A stretch of DNA of 64,000 bases from contig PBDU01000011.1 in the NCBI GenBank assembly GCA_002718195.1, positions 27,927 through 91,926 on the forward strand, in the 5' to 3' direction. Below the pieces are notes generated by a model. The model was given only the letters and a program-made list of their open reading frames with translations. It made no database searches and was not told where the DNA came from. Positions within the stretch are counted from its first letter, which is position 1. Every line of letters starts with the position of its first letter. Positions 32,883 to 41,007 of this stretch are shown here, piece after piece. Source of the stretch: Methanobacteriota archaeon (lineage in GTDB: Archaea > Thermoplasmatota > Poseidoniia > Poseidoniales > Poseidoniaceae). The position numbers and the translations under genes are program-made.

Positions 32883-33047
32883 ATGGATAGATATCTTGAG
32901 CAGTTTATCGATGACATGATGGAAAAGCAAGTTTACAGAAATGGAATCTTCAAAAGTTTTAATGAAATCATCATTGAAATTTTTGCTGGAATTAGGGGTC
33001 CTCAGGGTATCAGAGATTCCTATACAATAAGAAGAGGAGGAGAATAA
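32883..33047 (+). CDS. Microprotein, first of a tandem paralogous pair
   Basis: This 54 aa protein begins MDRYLEQFIDDMMEKQVYRN. The next gene encodes a protein beginning MDAYLNEYIVNMMDNQEYRE, and 12 of the first 22 residues are identical. The similarity starts exactly at this Met, which supports ATG 32883 over ATG 32817 (a 76 aa form that would be leaderless). The N-terminal half looks like an acidic amphipathic helix. The second half is more hydrophobic and then basic (YTIRRGGE). No family is recognised. Confidence 0.6.
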   Translation: MDRYLEQFIDDMMEKQVYRNGIFKSFNEIIIEIFAGIRGPQGIRDSYTIRRGGE

Positions 33048-33048
33048 A

Positions 33049-33162
33049 ATGGACGCATATCTAAACGAATACATAGTTAACATGATGGATAATCAAGAAT
33101 ACAGAGAAGGGATTATTTTCTTTCCAATGTGGAGTAAAATTAAATCTCTTTTTGTAAGGTAA
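33049..33162 (+). CDS. Microprotein, second of a tandem paralogous pair
   Basis: This 37 aa protein starts one base after the stop of its paralogue, with GGAGGAGA at 33036-33043 as a strong ribosome binding site. Shared positions with the first protein are M-D-x-Y-L, I, M-M, Q, Y-R and G-I. After residue 22 the two diverge, and this one ends in a hydrophobic and basic stretch (MWSKIKSLFVR). Conserved start and ribosome binding site argue that it is translated. The following 215 bases (33163-33377) hold no further gene, only an inverted repeat and the next promoter region. Confidence 0.6.
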   Translation: MDAYLNEYIVNMMDNQEYREGIIFFPMWSKIKSLFVR

Positions 33163-33308
33163 AATCCTACTAAGGCAACCCTTACACATGCATTATGGTT
33201 TAGGAAGTGTTCTTTGTATAATTTGCAAATTAAAAATCAAAAAATCATCAACTAAATTGGTTTTTAATACACAATTAATCGTCACTCAGTACCCAATCTA
33301 AACAAACT

Positions 33309-33339
33309 GTTATGTAATAAATCCAAGCAAATACATAAC
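33309..33339. promoter_or_regulatory. inverted repeat upstream of the ABC transporter operon
   Basis: GTTATGTA (33309-33316) and TACATAAC (33332-33339) are perfect 8-base inverted arms with 15 bases between. The repeat lies 39 bases before the TTG start of the first ATPase gene. The arm-to-arm distance of 23 bases would place both on one DNA face, as for a dimeric repressor. A chance repeat cannot be excluded in this AT-rich region. Confidence 0.35.
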
Positions 33340-33377
33340 GCCATAGAGATGTTCTTTTTGCACATTGAGGTGATTAT

Positions 33378-34109
33378 TTGCTTGAAATAAAGGGAATTAA
33401 CAAGAGTTTTGGATTCGGGAGAAGAAAAATTCACGTCCTCAAAGGCGTGGATTTGGAAATGAAAGAGGGTGAGATGGTTGCCCTAATGGGTCCTTCAGGT
33501 TGTGGCAAATCCACACTTCTGAATATAATCGGTGGCTTGCTTGCTGCTGATGAGGGTGGGATTGACCTCAAGGGGGTAAAGTACGGTAAGAGTTCACCAT
33601 CCAATGTAGTCGATGTAAGGAGATCTTCTGTTGGCTGGATTTTCCAGGATTTTCATTTGCTCAACCATTTAACTGCGAAAGAAAATGTTGTATTTGCTCT
33701 TGAATTATCAGGCACACAAACTTCTGAAGCAGAAGAAAGAGCAGTCAAGGCACTCACTAGGGTTGGTTTAGCAGATAGGATGGGTTACAGTCCTGATGAA
33801 TTATCTGGTGGACAACAACAAAGAGTAGCCATTGCAAGGGCTATAGCGGGTGACAGACCACTAATCCTAGCTGATGAACCTACAGGAAACCTCGATGTTG
33901 CAAGTGGTCAAGATATTCTCAATTTATTCAAAGAATTGTGCCATGACTCGGAGAACCCGATTTCACTGCTGATGGTTACTCACGACCCCAATCTTGCTAG
34001 TCAAGCGGACAGAATGTTGCTGATGAGAGACGGAAAGACAGAAGCAAGCGACATTAGGGCTGCCTGGGGTGACGAAGTTGCTGATGAGATGGAGAGTGAG
34101 GAAGAATGA
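33378..34109 (+). CDS. ABC transporter ATPase (LolD/MacB type)
   Basis: This 243 aa ATPase has Walker [14 protein letters not shown]-loop [10 protein letters not shown], signature [15 protein letters not shown] and Walker [13 protein letters not shown], with the H-loop His in MVTHDPN. It groups by sequence with ATPases of FtsX-like (MacB, LolCDE) exporters, not with importers. The start is TTG 33378, after GAGGTGAT at 33367-33374. Its stop overlaps the permease start (ATGA). A second ATPase follows the permease. Confidence 0.93.
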   Translation: MLEIKGINKSFGFGRRKIHVLKGVDLEMKEGEMVALMGPSGCGKSTLLNIIGGLLAADEGGIDLKGVKYGKSSPSNVVDVRRSSVGWIFQDFHLLNHLTAKENVVFALELSGTQTSEAEERAVKALTRVGLADRMGYSPDELSGGQQQRVAIARAIAGDRPLILADEPTGNLDVASGQDILNLFKELCHDSENPISLLMVTHDPNLASQADRMLLMRDGKTEASDIRAAWGDEVADEMESEEE

Positions 34110-37100
34110 AGTCCGACAAGAGCATACTCGGTGTTTTTCCAGACAGTATCAGGATGTCAATACAATCCGCCTGGAGAGGGCGTGAGAGAGGGCTTGCTGT
34201 ATTTGCAGGGGTTTTATTGGCCAGTTTAGTCATAACAACCGTCCTGTCATATGGTGGAGGACTATCACAAGTATTCTTTCAAGAAGCACTTGAGAACGAT
34301 CCTATAGATGCCAAATTCGATCTTAGAGAGAGGCCAGATTCTAATGCAGAATCTACGACAAACAACAGCACAATATTGACTGATACATGTGCAGATTTCG
34401 AAGCGATGGAAGAGATTTCTGACTGCGCTTTGGTGTTTGGTCGGCAAGCGTTAAGGGTCAGCGGTTTCTTTGATGAGTCATTCGTTATCCCCCAACCTTT
34501 GAATGTTGAATATGCAGAGGCATCTACTGGAAATTGGGAGAATGTAAGTTGGCAGTACCTTGAACAAGAGAATGGGGGACCACCAATAAATGATCAGAGG
34601 ACAATTCGATTCTATGGAGACGGAATGTGGGATGGAGAACATAGAACCCGTCATGCTGAGCAAATATTGTACGGCGAATGGCCAGAATCTTCTAGTGAAG
34701 CAGTCGAAAAAAGAACCATAATATTACCATCAAAAATTGCTTTTGATGCAGAGATTACGAATGGTTCAGTAATTGATAGATTGGATGTTTCATACATCGC
34801 TCAAGGAACTGACGGTGAAGCTGTAAACGAGGATGAGTGTAATGGTGTTGTTGAATTTGAAATGAATGGTTACGAATTCTGTAGGGAGATAATTACCCTT
34901 GAAAACCTCACAGTTGTTGGAATTTACGAGGAATTTGAATTTGGAAACCCTACATTGTTGTTTAATCCTGTAATAATTCCAGCAGGTCTGCTAAATGAAA
35001 CTGTCAATGAGACATTGATGAACTCAGATCATGGATACCTTGCGATAGCACTTGATAGAGGTGCACTTCCTACTTCTTCAACAGCAGATACGAGAGAGTA
35101 CCTAACAGATTTATACAGAGATATTCAAAGCAAAGAGTTCGGTGACAGCAATTTACAATTTGTCACAACAGATATGATTTCAGGAACCATTACTTTCCTC
35201 AACATATTCCTAGGCTTGATTCAGATATTTGATGCGATAATTATGATTCCAATCATCATTTTGTCATTGTCTGTACTTGTATACGGGCTAACTCTGTCCT
35301 TAGAACAAAGACGCAGAGAGGTAGCAATACATCGAGTAATTGGGGGCACCTCTCCAAAACTTCAGAGGATGGTATTAGCTGAAATTTTCTTCATGGCTAC
35401 TACAGCCTGGGCTGTTGGATATCTGCTTGCTATGCTAGTGGTTCCTATTGTTTTGAGCGCAGTAGGATTCATGGATTTCAGGTCAGGCTCATTCCAGGTC
35501 AATCCATGGTTGAGCTTCGCCCTAACCTTTGTTGTAGCATTAACCACTGTTGGTTTGGCGCTTATTTTTGCCTCTTCACAAACAAAAGAATTCCTCAGTA
35601 CAGATATTGAGGATGGGGTGAAGAATAATGTTGCTAAGAGAAAACCGAAGACTTGGCTTCATCTTATCATGTTCTTCATCGGTATTTTGTCATTTGTAGA
35701 CGCATTCCTGGAAACTCAAAACGGCAATGATGGTCTCATCAAGAGTTGGTTCCCGAATGCGCTTGTTGCAATATTCGGTCCATTCCTGCTTTGGATTGGT
35801 GGAGCTTTGGTACTCTCAAGAATTGGGGCTCTTGGACCTAGGATTCTAAAGATTATTTTTGGTAAAACTCCTGTATTGAAGGATATACGTACTGGTTTGA
35901 GTGGGTCGTCTTCAGGTGATTCTATCCAAAGGCTAGCAGTAATCATGATTCTAACCTTATCGATTGTTACCTTGGCAGCTGTACAAGGATATACTGGCAC
36001 ATTGGTGGATGAAAGAACTGCATCAGTCAACGCAGGTGCTGATTTCAAAGTTACATTCAATGAACCAGTAAACGAATCAGTTGCTTTAGAAACTGTTAGA
36101 AATTATGTAGGAGATTTGGAATATGAGGTTCAAAGTGAGGATGTATCAACTACATCAATTCAAAGGCTATTGACTTTTGATAATGAAAGAGATATTCCAG
36201 TATTGGTATGGGCTTTAATGGACGGTCATGAAGAGGTTCTTCATTGGGATGATCAAGCAATTCCAGGTTCAATCGACGATCTGTCATCATCACTTGGAAA
36301 TGGTTCCTTCTTGGTCGGAGCAAGTATTGGATATTCCCTTGGTCTTGGTGATGATATCGATGAAGAAATGACCAATAATAAGCGAGATATCTTACAAGAA
36401 GGAAATGTCCTGACTATAGAAAAGAGAGATTATGCCGTAATTGAAAGCAATGATTCTGAACCTATTCCAGAATACGTTGCCGACCTTTCATTCGAACAAA
36501 TTCAAACCTTGCTCGGCGTACAATCATTTATTTTGACAGGACCTGATATGACTGGCTTGGATTTGTCTGGTCAAGATTTATCTGAAAGAGACTTTGGGCA
36601 GGCAAACTTCCTGAGTACAAATTTGGCTGGAACTGATTTTAGTGGCGCAAACCTCAGCGGAGCGTTATTTGCCTTGAATGACGCAACATCTGCCTCCTTT
36701 GCAGGTGCTGATTTATCCGGTGCAATAATCGTAGATAATCAAGAAGCAGGATTCGGTCCATTCCCATCATTCTCCGGTGCAAATTTTGAATCCGCGGATT
36801 TGACAAATGCATATGGAATTTTCAATTTTTCTGGATTTGATTTGACTAATACAACATGTACAGATGGCTCGATTGCCATAGATTCTATCTGCCAAAGCGG
36901 TCCTTCAAAAATACCGCAGGAAGTGCAATTCTTCCTTGGTGGGGCTCCAAGTGCATCAGACTTCGGTTATACTACTAATCAAACCAATATCACTCACATT
37001 GGACAACATGTTTGGATTCCAGGTATGAGTGCAAATGAGGCAGCGACAGTTGTAGTAATCGGGCAATCATCCTGGGCTGAACTAGTTGGTGAGAATTATT

Positions 37101-37714
37101 CAACTGATATCAAGAACGAAGAATGGTTCTTTGAAATCTTAGATGAATCAAGTGAAGCAGGTGGAGATGCTTTGAGAGAGTTGAGGGTAATCGTTTCAGC
37201 TGATGAGAAGGTCACAGAAGTTACAGATTGGTCCACCCAGCACAGAAATGTTGAGCGTGATGGAGGATTGATTTTTGGTACTCCTGGTTTGTTATCGCTT
37301 CAGTTCGTTGTTGCTTCTCTTGCAAGTATTGCTAGCGCATTTGTTTTCCTTACATTGGTGTTGAACCAACGCAAGAAGGAGTTGGCTATTCTACAGGCTA
37401 TCGGAGCAAGTAATGGACAAGTAATCAGATTAGTTTTATTCGAGATTCTCTCTATAATTTTGGTTAGTATGGTGCTTGGTATAATGCTAGGAATTGGTAT
37501 TTCTCAAGCCTTCAATGGTTTCTTCAATATCTTTGGATTCATCTTCCAGTTCTTTGGAGGCAGTGCTACGCCAATTGCTAGAAACTTAGTCTATCCTTGG
37601 ATTGATTTGATACAAGTGAATGGCTTTGTTATCTCTGCGGTGGTTATCGCTCTATTCTTGACAACTAGAAATGCCCTGAAAGGCGATTTGTCTATGATTC
37701 TGAAGGGGGAGTGA
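34106..37714 (+). CDS. Giant FtsX/MacB-type ABC permease with pentapeptide repeats
   Basis: This 1202 aa membrane protein has one helix near residues 29-47 and a large outside domain. An FtsX core lies at about 365-500 (SLEQRRREVAIHRVIGGTSPKL is the coupling helix), then more helices to about 640. A second outside domain follows, and a second FtsX core lies from about 1065 to the end (LNQRKKELAILQAIGASNGQVI). In the second outside domain, residues about 815-918 form A(D/N)LSG-type pentapeptide repeats (GLDLSGQDLSERDFGQAN and on), expected to fold as a short square beta-helix. Such permeases drive mechanical work on envelope substrates. The substrate is unknown. Confidence 0.9.
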   Translation: MKSDKSILGVFPDSIRMSIQSAWRGRERGLAVFAGVLLASLVITTVLSYGGGLSQVFFQEALENDPIDAKFDLRERPDSNAESTTNNSTILTDTCADFEAMEEISDCALVFGRQALRVSGFFDESFVIPQPLNVEYAEASTGNWENVSWQYLEQENGGPPINDQRTIRFYGDGMWDGEHRTRHAEQILYGEWPESSSEAVEKRTIILPSKIAFDAEITNGSVIDRLDVSYIAQGTDGEAVNEDECNGVVEFEMNGYEFCREIITLENLTVVGIYEEFEFGNPTLLFNPVIIPAGLLNETVNETLMNSDHGYLAIALDRGALPTSSTADTREYLTDLYRDIQSKEFGDSNLQFVTTDMISGTITFLNIFLGLIQIFDAIIMIPIIILSLSVLVYGLTLSLEQRRREVAIHRVIGGTSPKLQRMVLAEIFFMATTAWAVGYLLAMLVVPIVLSAVGFMDFRSGSFQVNPWLSFALTFVVALTTVGLALIFASSQTKEFLSTDIEDGVKNNVAKRKPKTWLHLIMFFIGILSFVDAFLETQNGNDGLIKSWFPNALVAIFGPFLLWIGGALVLSRIGALGPRILKIIFGKTPVLKDIRTGLSGSSSGDSIQRLAVIMILTLSIVTLAAVQGYTGTLVDERTASVNAGADFKVTFNEPVNESVALETVRNYVGDLEYEVQSEDVSTTSIQRLLTFDNERDIPVLVWALMDGHEEVLHWDDQAIPGSIDDLSSSLGNGSFLVGASIGYSLGLGDDIDEEMTNNKRDILQEGNVLTIEKRDYAVIESNDSEPIPEYVADLSFEQIQTLLGVQSFILTGPDMTGLDLSGQDLSERDFGQANFLSTNLAGTDFSGANLSGALFALNDATSASFAGADLSGAIIVDNQEAGFGPFPSFSGANFESADLTNAYGIFNFSGFDLTNTTCTDGSIAIDSICQSGPSKIPQEVQFFLGGAPSASDFGYTTNQTNITHIGQHVWIPGMSANEAATVVVIGQSSWAELVGENYSTDIKNEEWFFEILDESSEAGGDALRELRVIVSADEKVTEVTDWSTQHRNVERDGGLIFGTPGLLSLQFVVASLASIASAFVFLTLVLNQRKKELAILQAIGASNGQVIRLVLFEILSIILVSMVLGIMLGIGISQAFNGFFNIFGFIFQFFGGSATPIARNLVYPWIDLIQVNGFVISAVVIALFLTTRNALKGDLSMILKGE

Positions 37715-37716
37715 AA

Positions 37717-38562
37717 ATGGCGGACAATGTACTCAAAGAAGAAAAGATTCTGAACGCAGAAGGACTATTCCACATATATGAATCAAAGGCTCTGGATGGA
37801 AACGTAGTTGCCCTAAATGGTCTTGATTTAGTCATCAGAAAAGGTGAGAAAGTTGCTGTTTATGGTCCAAGTGGGTCAGGTAAATCTACCATGCTAAAAT
37901 GCCTTGGAGCATTGATGAAACCAACAGCGGGGATAGTTAGCATAGGCGGAACTAACGTAACAAGAATGACCGGACAAGAGCTAATCGACCTTAGACAAAA
38001 GACGATCTCATTTATTTTCCAAGAAGGCAATTTACTTCCTCACATGCATGCTCTTGACAATGTTGCTCAACCGTTGAGGCACGCAGGCGTAAAGAGCGCA
38101 GAAGCCAGGAAAAAAGCAGCCGCATTGCTCGATGAATTGGGAATTTTGGAAAGAGCTTACTCTTTACCAAAACTTCTGAGCGGTGGTGAGCAACAAAGAG
38201 TATCAATTGCAAGAGCACTAATAACGGAGCCAAAGTTGATTCTTGCCGATGAACCAACGGGTGCATTGGACCCAATAACCTCAAGAGAAGTGATTGAATT
38301 ATTCGAAGAATTGAACCAAAATAAAGGAGTCGCATTCCTAGTTGTAACCCACAACGAGGAAGTAGCATCCTTTGCAGATAGGGTAGTAGAACTCAGAGAT
38401 GGTAAAATAATTGATTCTGCTAATGATGACTTCCAAGCATTTTCTAAGGTAAGAATGATTCCTGCACCGATATGTCCAGCATGTAAACACGATTACGGAG
38501 TTTCAAAAGCAGAGGAGTGCCCATCGTGTGGTTCAAGTAGACCTCGTGTTAGGGCTCAATGA
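37717..38562 (+). CDS. ABC transporter ATPase with C-terminal zinc ribbon
   Basis: This is a 281 aa ATPase. Walker A is GPSGSGKSTMLK, signature LSGGEQQRVSIARAL, Walker [13 protein letters not shown] and the H-loop is in VVTHNEE. It belongs to the same LolD/MacB group as the first ATPase of the operon. After the fold there is an added four-Cys ribbon, CPACKHDYGVSKAEECPSC, followed by a basic tail. GGGGGAGTG ending the permease gene points to ATG 37717 and not GTG 37711. With the first ATPase it could form a heterodimer under the single large permease. Confidence 0.92.
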   Translation: MADNVLKEEKILNAEGLFHIYESKALDGNVVALNGLDLVIRKGEKVAVYGPSGSGKSTMLKCLGALMKPTAGIVSIGGTNVTRMTGQELIDLRQKTISFIFQEGNLLPHMHALDNVAQPLRHAGVKSAEARKKAAALLDELGILERAYSLPKLLSGGEQQRVSIARALITEPKLILADEPTGALDPITSREVIELFEELNQNKGVAFLVVTHNEEVASFADRVVELRDGKIIDSANDDFQAFSKVRMIPAPICPACKHDYGVSKAEECPSCGSSRPRVRAQ

Positions 38563-38888
38563 GAACTATGACTTGGCATAAGAAAGTCGTGCGTCCGTTA
38601 GGATTAATCGAAGGAATTTCTGCAATTTTACTTTGTTTTGTTGCCACGCCAGCCAAGTACCTCCTTGGATATGAGCATGGCGTAACCATCCTAGGACCGA
38701 TTCATGGATTTCTGTACATTGCTTATTGTATGATATTTTTGCTGGGTCTAGGTTCTGTTTGGAATTTCAAAGGCTTCTTCTTCGGTGGAATGGCTGCCTC
38801 AATTCCAGGTGGAACATTATATTTCGACCGATTAATCGATGATGAGCGATTTGCTGGAAAACTTGCAAAAGAGGAAGAATCAAGCTGA
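38559..38888 (+). CDS. DUF3817-type small membrane protein
   Basis: This 109 aa protein has three hydrophobic helices. The family pattern is recognisable: GLIEGISAILLCFVATPAKY, then GPIHGFLYIAYC and a PGGTLYFDRLI end. DUF3817 proteins are of unknown function and are common in actinobacteria and other groups. The start overlaps the ATPase stop (ATGA), so it is translationally coupled to the ABC operon. Its end overlaps the convergent cupin gene by nine bases. Confidence 0.85.
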   Translation: MRTMTWHKKVVRPLGLIEGISAILLCFVATPAKYLLGYEHGVTILGPIHGFLYIAYCMIFLLGLGSVWNFKGFFFGGMAASIPGGTLYFDRLIDDERFAGKLAKEEESS

Positions 38889-39263
38889 TTTAACGCCCTC
38901 AGGCCAGAGAACGAGAATCAAGGTTTTCCCACGTGTTCTAGGCGTGTGAGTTGTGTTTGGATTCATCCAGACCAATGAACCAGTAGGATATGTTCCATCT
39001 TCATCCCAAACCTCTCCTTCGAGTACAATATATGCCTCTCCTCCAGGGTGAGAGTGGGGCATGAAGGCATCAACTTCAACTTCTGAGTCCGCCTCATATA
39101 GTACTAGAGAACATGCATCTTCTCGATATAGTCTTCCTAGCCTAACTCCGGTTCCGAAATCTTTCCAGCGAATGTTCTCTTCCAACCATTCCTTGTCGAC
39201 ATTGAATCCGAGCCAATCTGCCATGTTATGTGTGAAGACCATGTGGACGGGTAGATGGTTCAC
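38880..39263 (-). CDS. ChrR-like cupin-domain protein
   Basis: This 127 aa single-domain cupin has metal-binding residues in MPHSHPGGEAYIVLEGEVWDE (two His and one Glu) and a later His in NPNTTHTPRTRGKT. This pattern is closest to the cupin domain of ChrR-type anti-sigma factors, without the anti-sigma part. Stand-alone members are often dioxygenase-like or sensors of reactive oxygen; the role here is not known. It is convergent with the ABC operon and divergent from the next membrane-protein gene, with 46 bases between starts. Confidence 0.85.
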   Translation of the reverse strand: MNHLPVHMVFTHNMADWLGFNVDKEWLEENIRWKDFGTGVRLGRLYREDACSLVLYEADSEVEVDAFMPHSHPGGEAYIVLEGEVWDEDGTYPTGSLVWMNPNTTHTPRTRGKTLILVLWPEGVKSA

Positions 39264-39309
39264 TATAACATACCTTTTGAATCATCTTAATACCGTTTGA
39301 TTCATTTGC

Positions 39310-40239
39310 ATGATGGTTATCAGACTATCCGTGGTAACGCCAATAAGCATTCCGGAATTTCCTCCCGAGGGTCCTTGGGCAGCCTATGTTTTGATCGTTA
39401 TTTGGATCCCAATGATACTAAGGATCTGCTTTTTGATTAGACCCTTCATTAAGGTAACTAGGCAATTAAGCCCCCATAGAAAATGGCTTGTAAAGCAATT
39501 TTTTGAATTACCAATCAAGGGTATTGGAGTTCTTGCATCTACCGAAATTATTGCCGTAGTTTTACCACCATTGTTCGTTCTCTCAATTCGGGCTTTCATC
39601 AATCCCGTGGGGTGGCAAACTTGGTCTGAGGTGTCATTGCTAGGTGGCACGATTTTACTAGGTGCATTGTTCATTTGGATTGCATTTGATGCTATGAGAA
39701 TAAATCAGGTTCGGGCTATGCTAGTAACCATTAATCGGCAAGATGTTGATAGATTGAAAAAATATGCTGATATCGGTTTAGGGGCTAGAAGGATGCTTCG
39801 AAAATTCAGTGGCAGGGATGACCCAGCCCCAACCACTGTTGTAACAGAGGAAGTTACAGTGACCAAGAAGAAAGGATTATTCAGGAAAAAGACTGTTGAA
39901 GAAGTAGTCCAGCAAAGGAAGGAAGAAAGAGAGGGATTAATCAAGGAATCTGGGAAAAAAATCAGTGCCAGGTCTCTTCAGATATGGGCGGGACGTGCCC
40001 TTATGGCAAGAAAATTAACGCCTCAGGGCCTTGCAGGAGCCATAGCACTTGGTTCGGCATTGGAGCTGGCGAAAATAGGCGCTGGAAGGTTCTCTGATTA
40101 CATAGATGATAGAATGCAGAGAGAGTTTGACAAAATCTATGAAGACCGTTGGAAAACTCTTCTAAATACCTTCTTCAAAGACACTTTCATGGGGGCTTTG
40201 CCAATTGTTTTACTGGCTCTTCTTCCTCAGTTCCTATGA
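39310..40239 (+). CDS. Membrane protein of unknown function
   Basis: This 309 aa protein has hydrophobic helices at about residues 22-43, 73-95 and 107-128 and a C-terminal one at about 288-306. Between them is a charged cytoplasmic region with KKKGLFRKKTVEEVVQQRKEE, probably helical or coiled. The segment ARKLTPQGLAGAIALGSALELA is a weaker amphipathic helix. No family is recognised. It precedes phosphoglycerate mutase on the same strand by 45 bases. The start is one of two adjacent ATGs (39310, 39313). Confidence 0.7.
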   Translation: MMVIRLSVVTPISIPEFPPEGPWAAYVLIVIWIPMILRICFLIRPFIKVTRQLSPHRKWLVKQFFELPIKGIGVLASTEIIAVVLPPLFVLSIRAFINPVGWQTWSEVSLLGGTILLGALFIWIAFDAMRINQVRAMLVTINRQDVDRLKKYADIGLGARRMLRKFSGRDDPAPTTVVTEEVTVTKKKGLFRKKTVEEVVQQRKEEREGLIKESGKKISARSLQIWAGRALMARKLTPQGLAGAIALGSALELAKIGAGRFSDYIDDRMQREFDKIYEDRWKTLLNTFFKDTFMGALPIVLLALLPQFL

Positions 40240-40284
40240 GCATAGGTTCATTTGTCTTATTTGCCTAGCCAAACCGGTGAAAGG

Positions 40285-40998
40285 ATGGCTTTGCTAATTT
40301 TGATGAGGCACGGGCAATCGATGTGGAATGCCTCGAAGTTATTCACAGGATGGGTCGATGTACCTCTTACCAACAAAGGTATTGAGGAAGCGATTTCAGG
40401 GGGCAAGGCGATTTCACATCTTGAGATAGATGAGGCACATGTCTCTACACTTATCAGAGCTCAAATGACAGCGATGCTCGCTTTAGCGCAACATTCTAGC
40501 GGCAAGACTCCTATCTTCCAATATCCAATGCCATCGGAAGGAATCGAAAGCGTAAGTGAAAATGAGGCTAAAATGATTGATTGGGCTAGTCCAAGAGGCC
40601 AAGACTCAGCAGAATCTCACATACCTGTATTCACATCATGGCAACTCAATGAGAGGATGTATGGCGATCTCCAAGGTCTGAATAAAGATGCAACTAGAGA
40701 AAAATATGGGGTTGAGCAAGTCCATATTTGGAGAAGATCATACGACGTTCCTCCACCCAATGGTGAATCTCTCGAATTAACCGCAAAGCGAACTCTTCCA
40801 TATCTTGAGGATACAATAATCCCCGGACTCAGAGAAGGAAAGAATATCTTCATTGCAGCACATGGAAATTCATTGCGTTCCATAATTATGGAAATAGAGA
40901 GTCTAACGAGGGAAGAGGTGCTTCAACTGGAAGTCCCCACTGGGTCTCCAATAGTCTATGAGTGGAGCAATGGATGGAAAAGGTTGTATGATTTTTGA
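40285..40998 (+). CDS. 2,3-bisphosphoglycerate-dependent-type phosphoglycerate mutase
   Basis: This 237 aa histidine-phosphatase-fold enzyme interconverts 3- and 2-phosphoglycerate. The phospho-acceptor motif is LMRHGQSMWNASKLFTGW. The proton-shuttling Glu is in NERMYGDLQGLNK, the second His is in AHGNSLRSII, and RRSYDVPPP matches the family strongly. Most archaea use the metal-dependent iPGM or aPGM instead, so this form suggests acquisition from bacteria. A GGTGAAAGG directly precedes ATG 40285. The frame extends back to TTG 40252, but that start lacks a ribosome binding site. Confidence 0.92.
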   Translation: MALLILMRHGQSMWNASKLFTGWVDVPLTNKGIEEAISGGKAISHLEIDEAHVSTLIRAQMTAMLALAQHSSGKTPIFQYPMPSEGIESVSENEAKMIDWASPRGQDSAESHIPVFTSWQLNERMYGDLQGLNKDATREKYGVEQVHIWRRSYDVPPPNGESLELTAKRTLPYLEDTIIPGLREGKNIFIAAHGNSLRSIIMEIESLTREEVLQLEVPTGSPIVYEWSNGWKRLYDF

Positions 40999-41007
40999 GT
41001 TGAGAAA

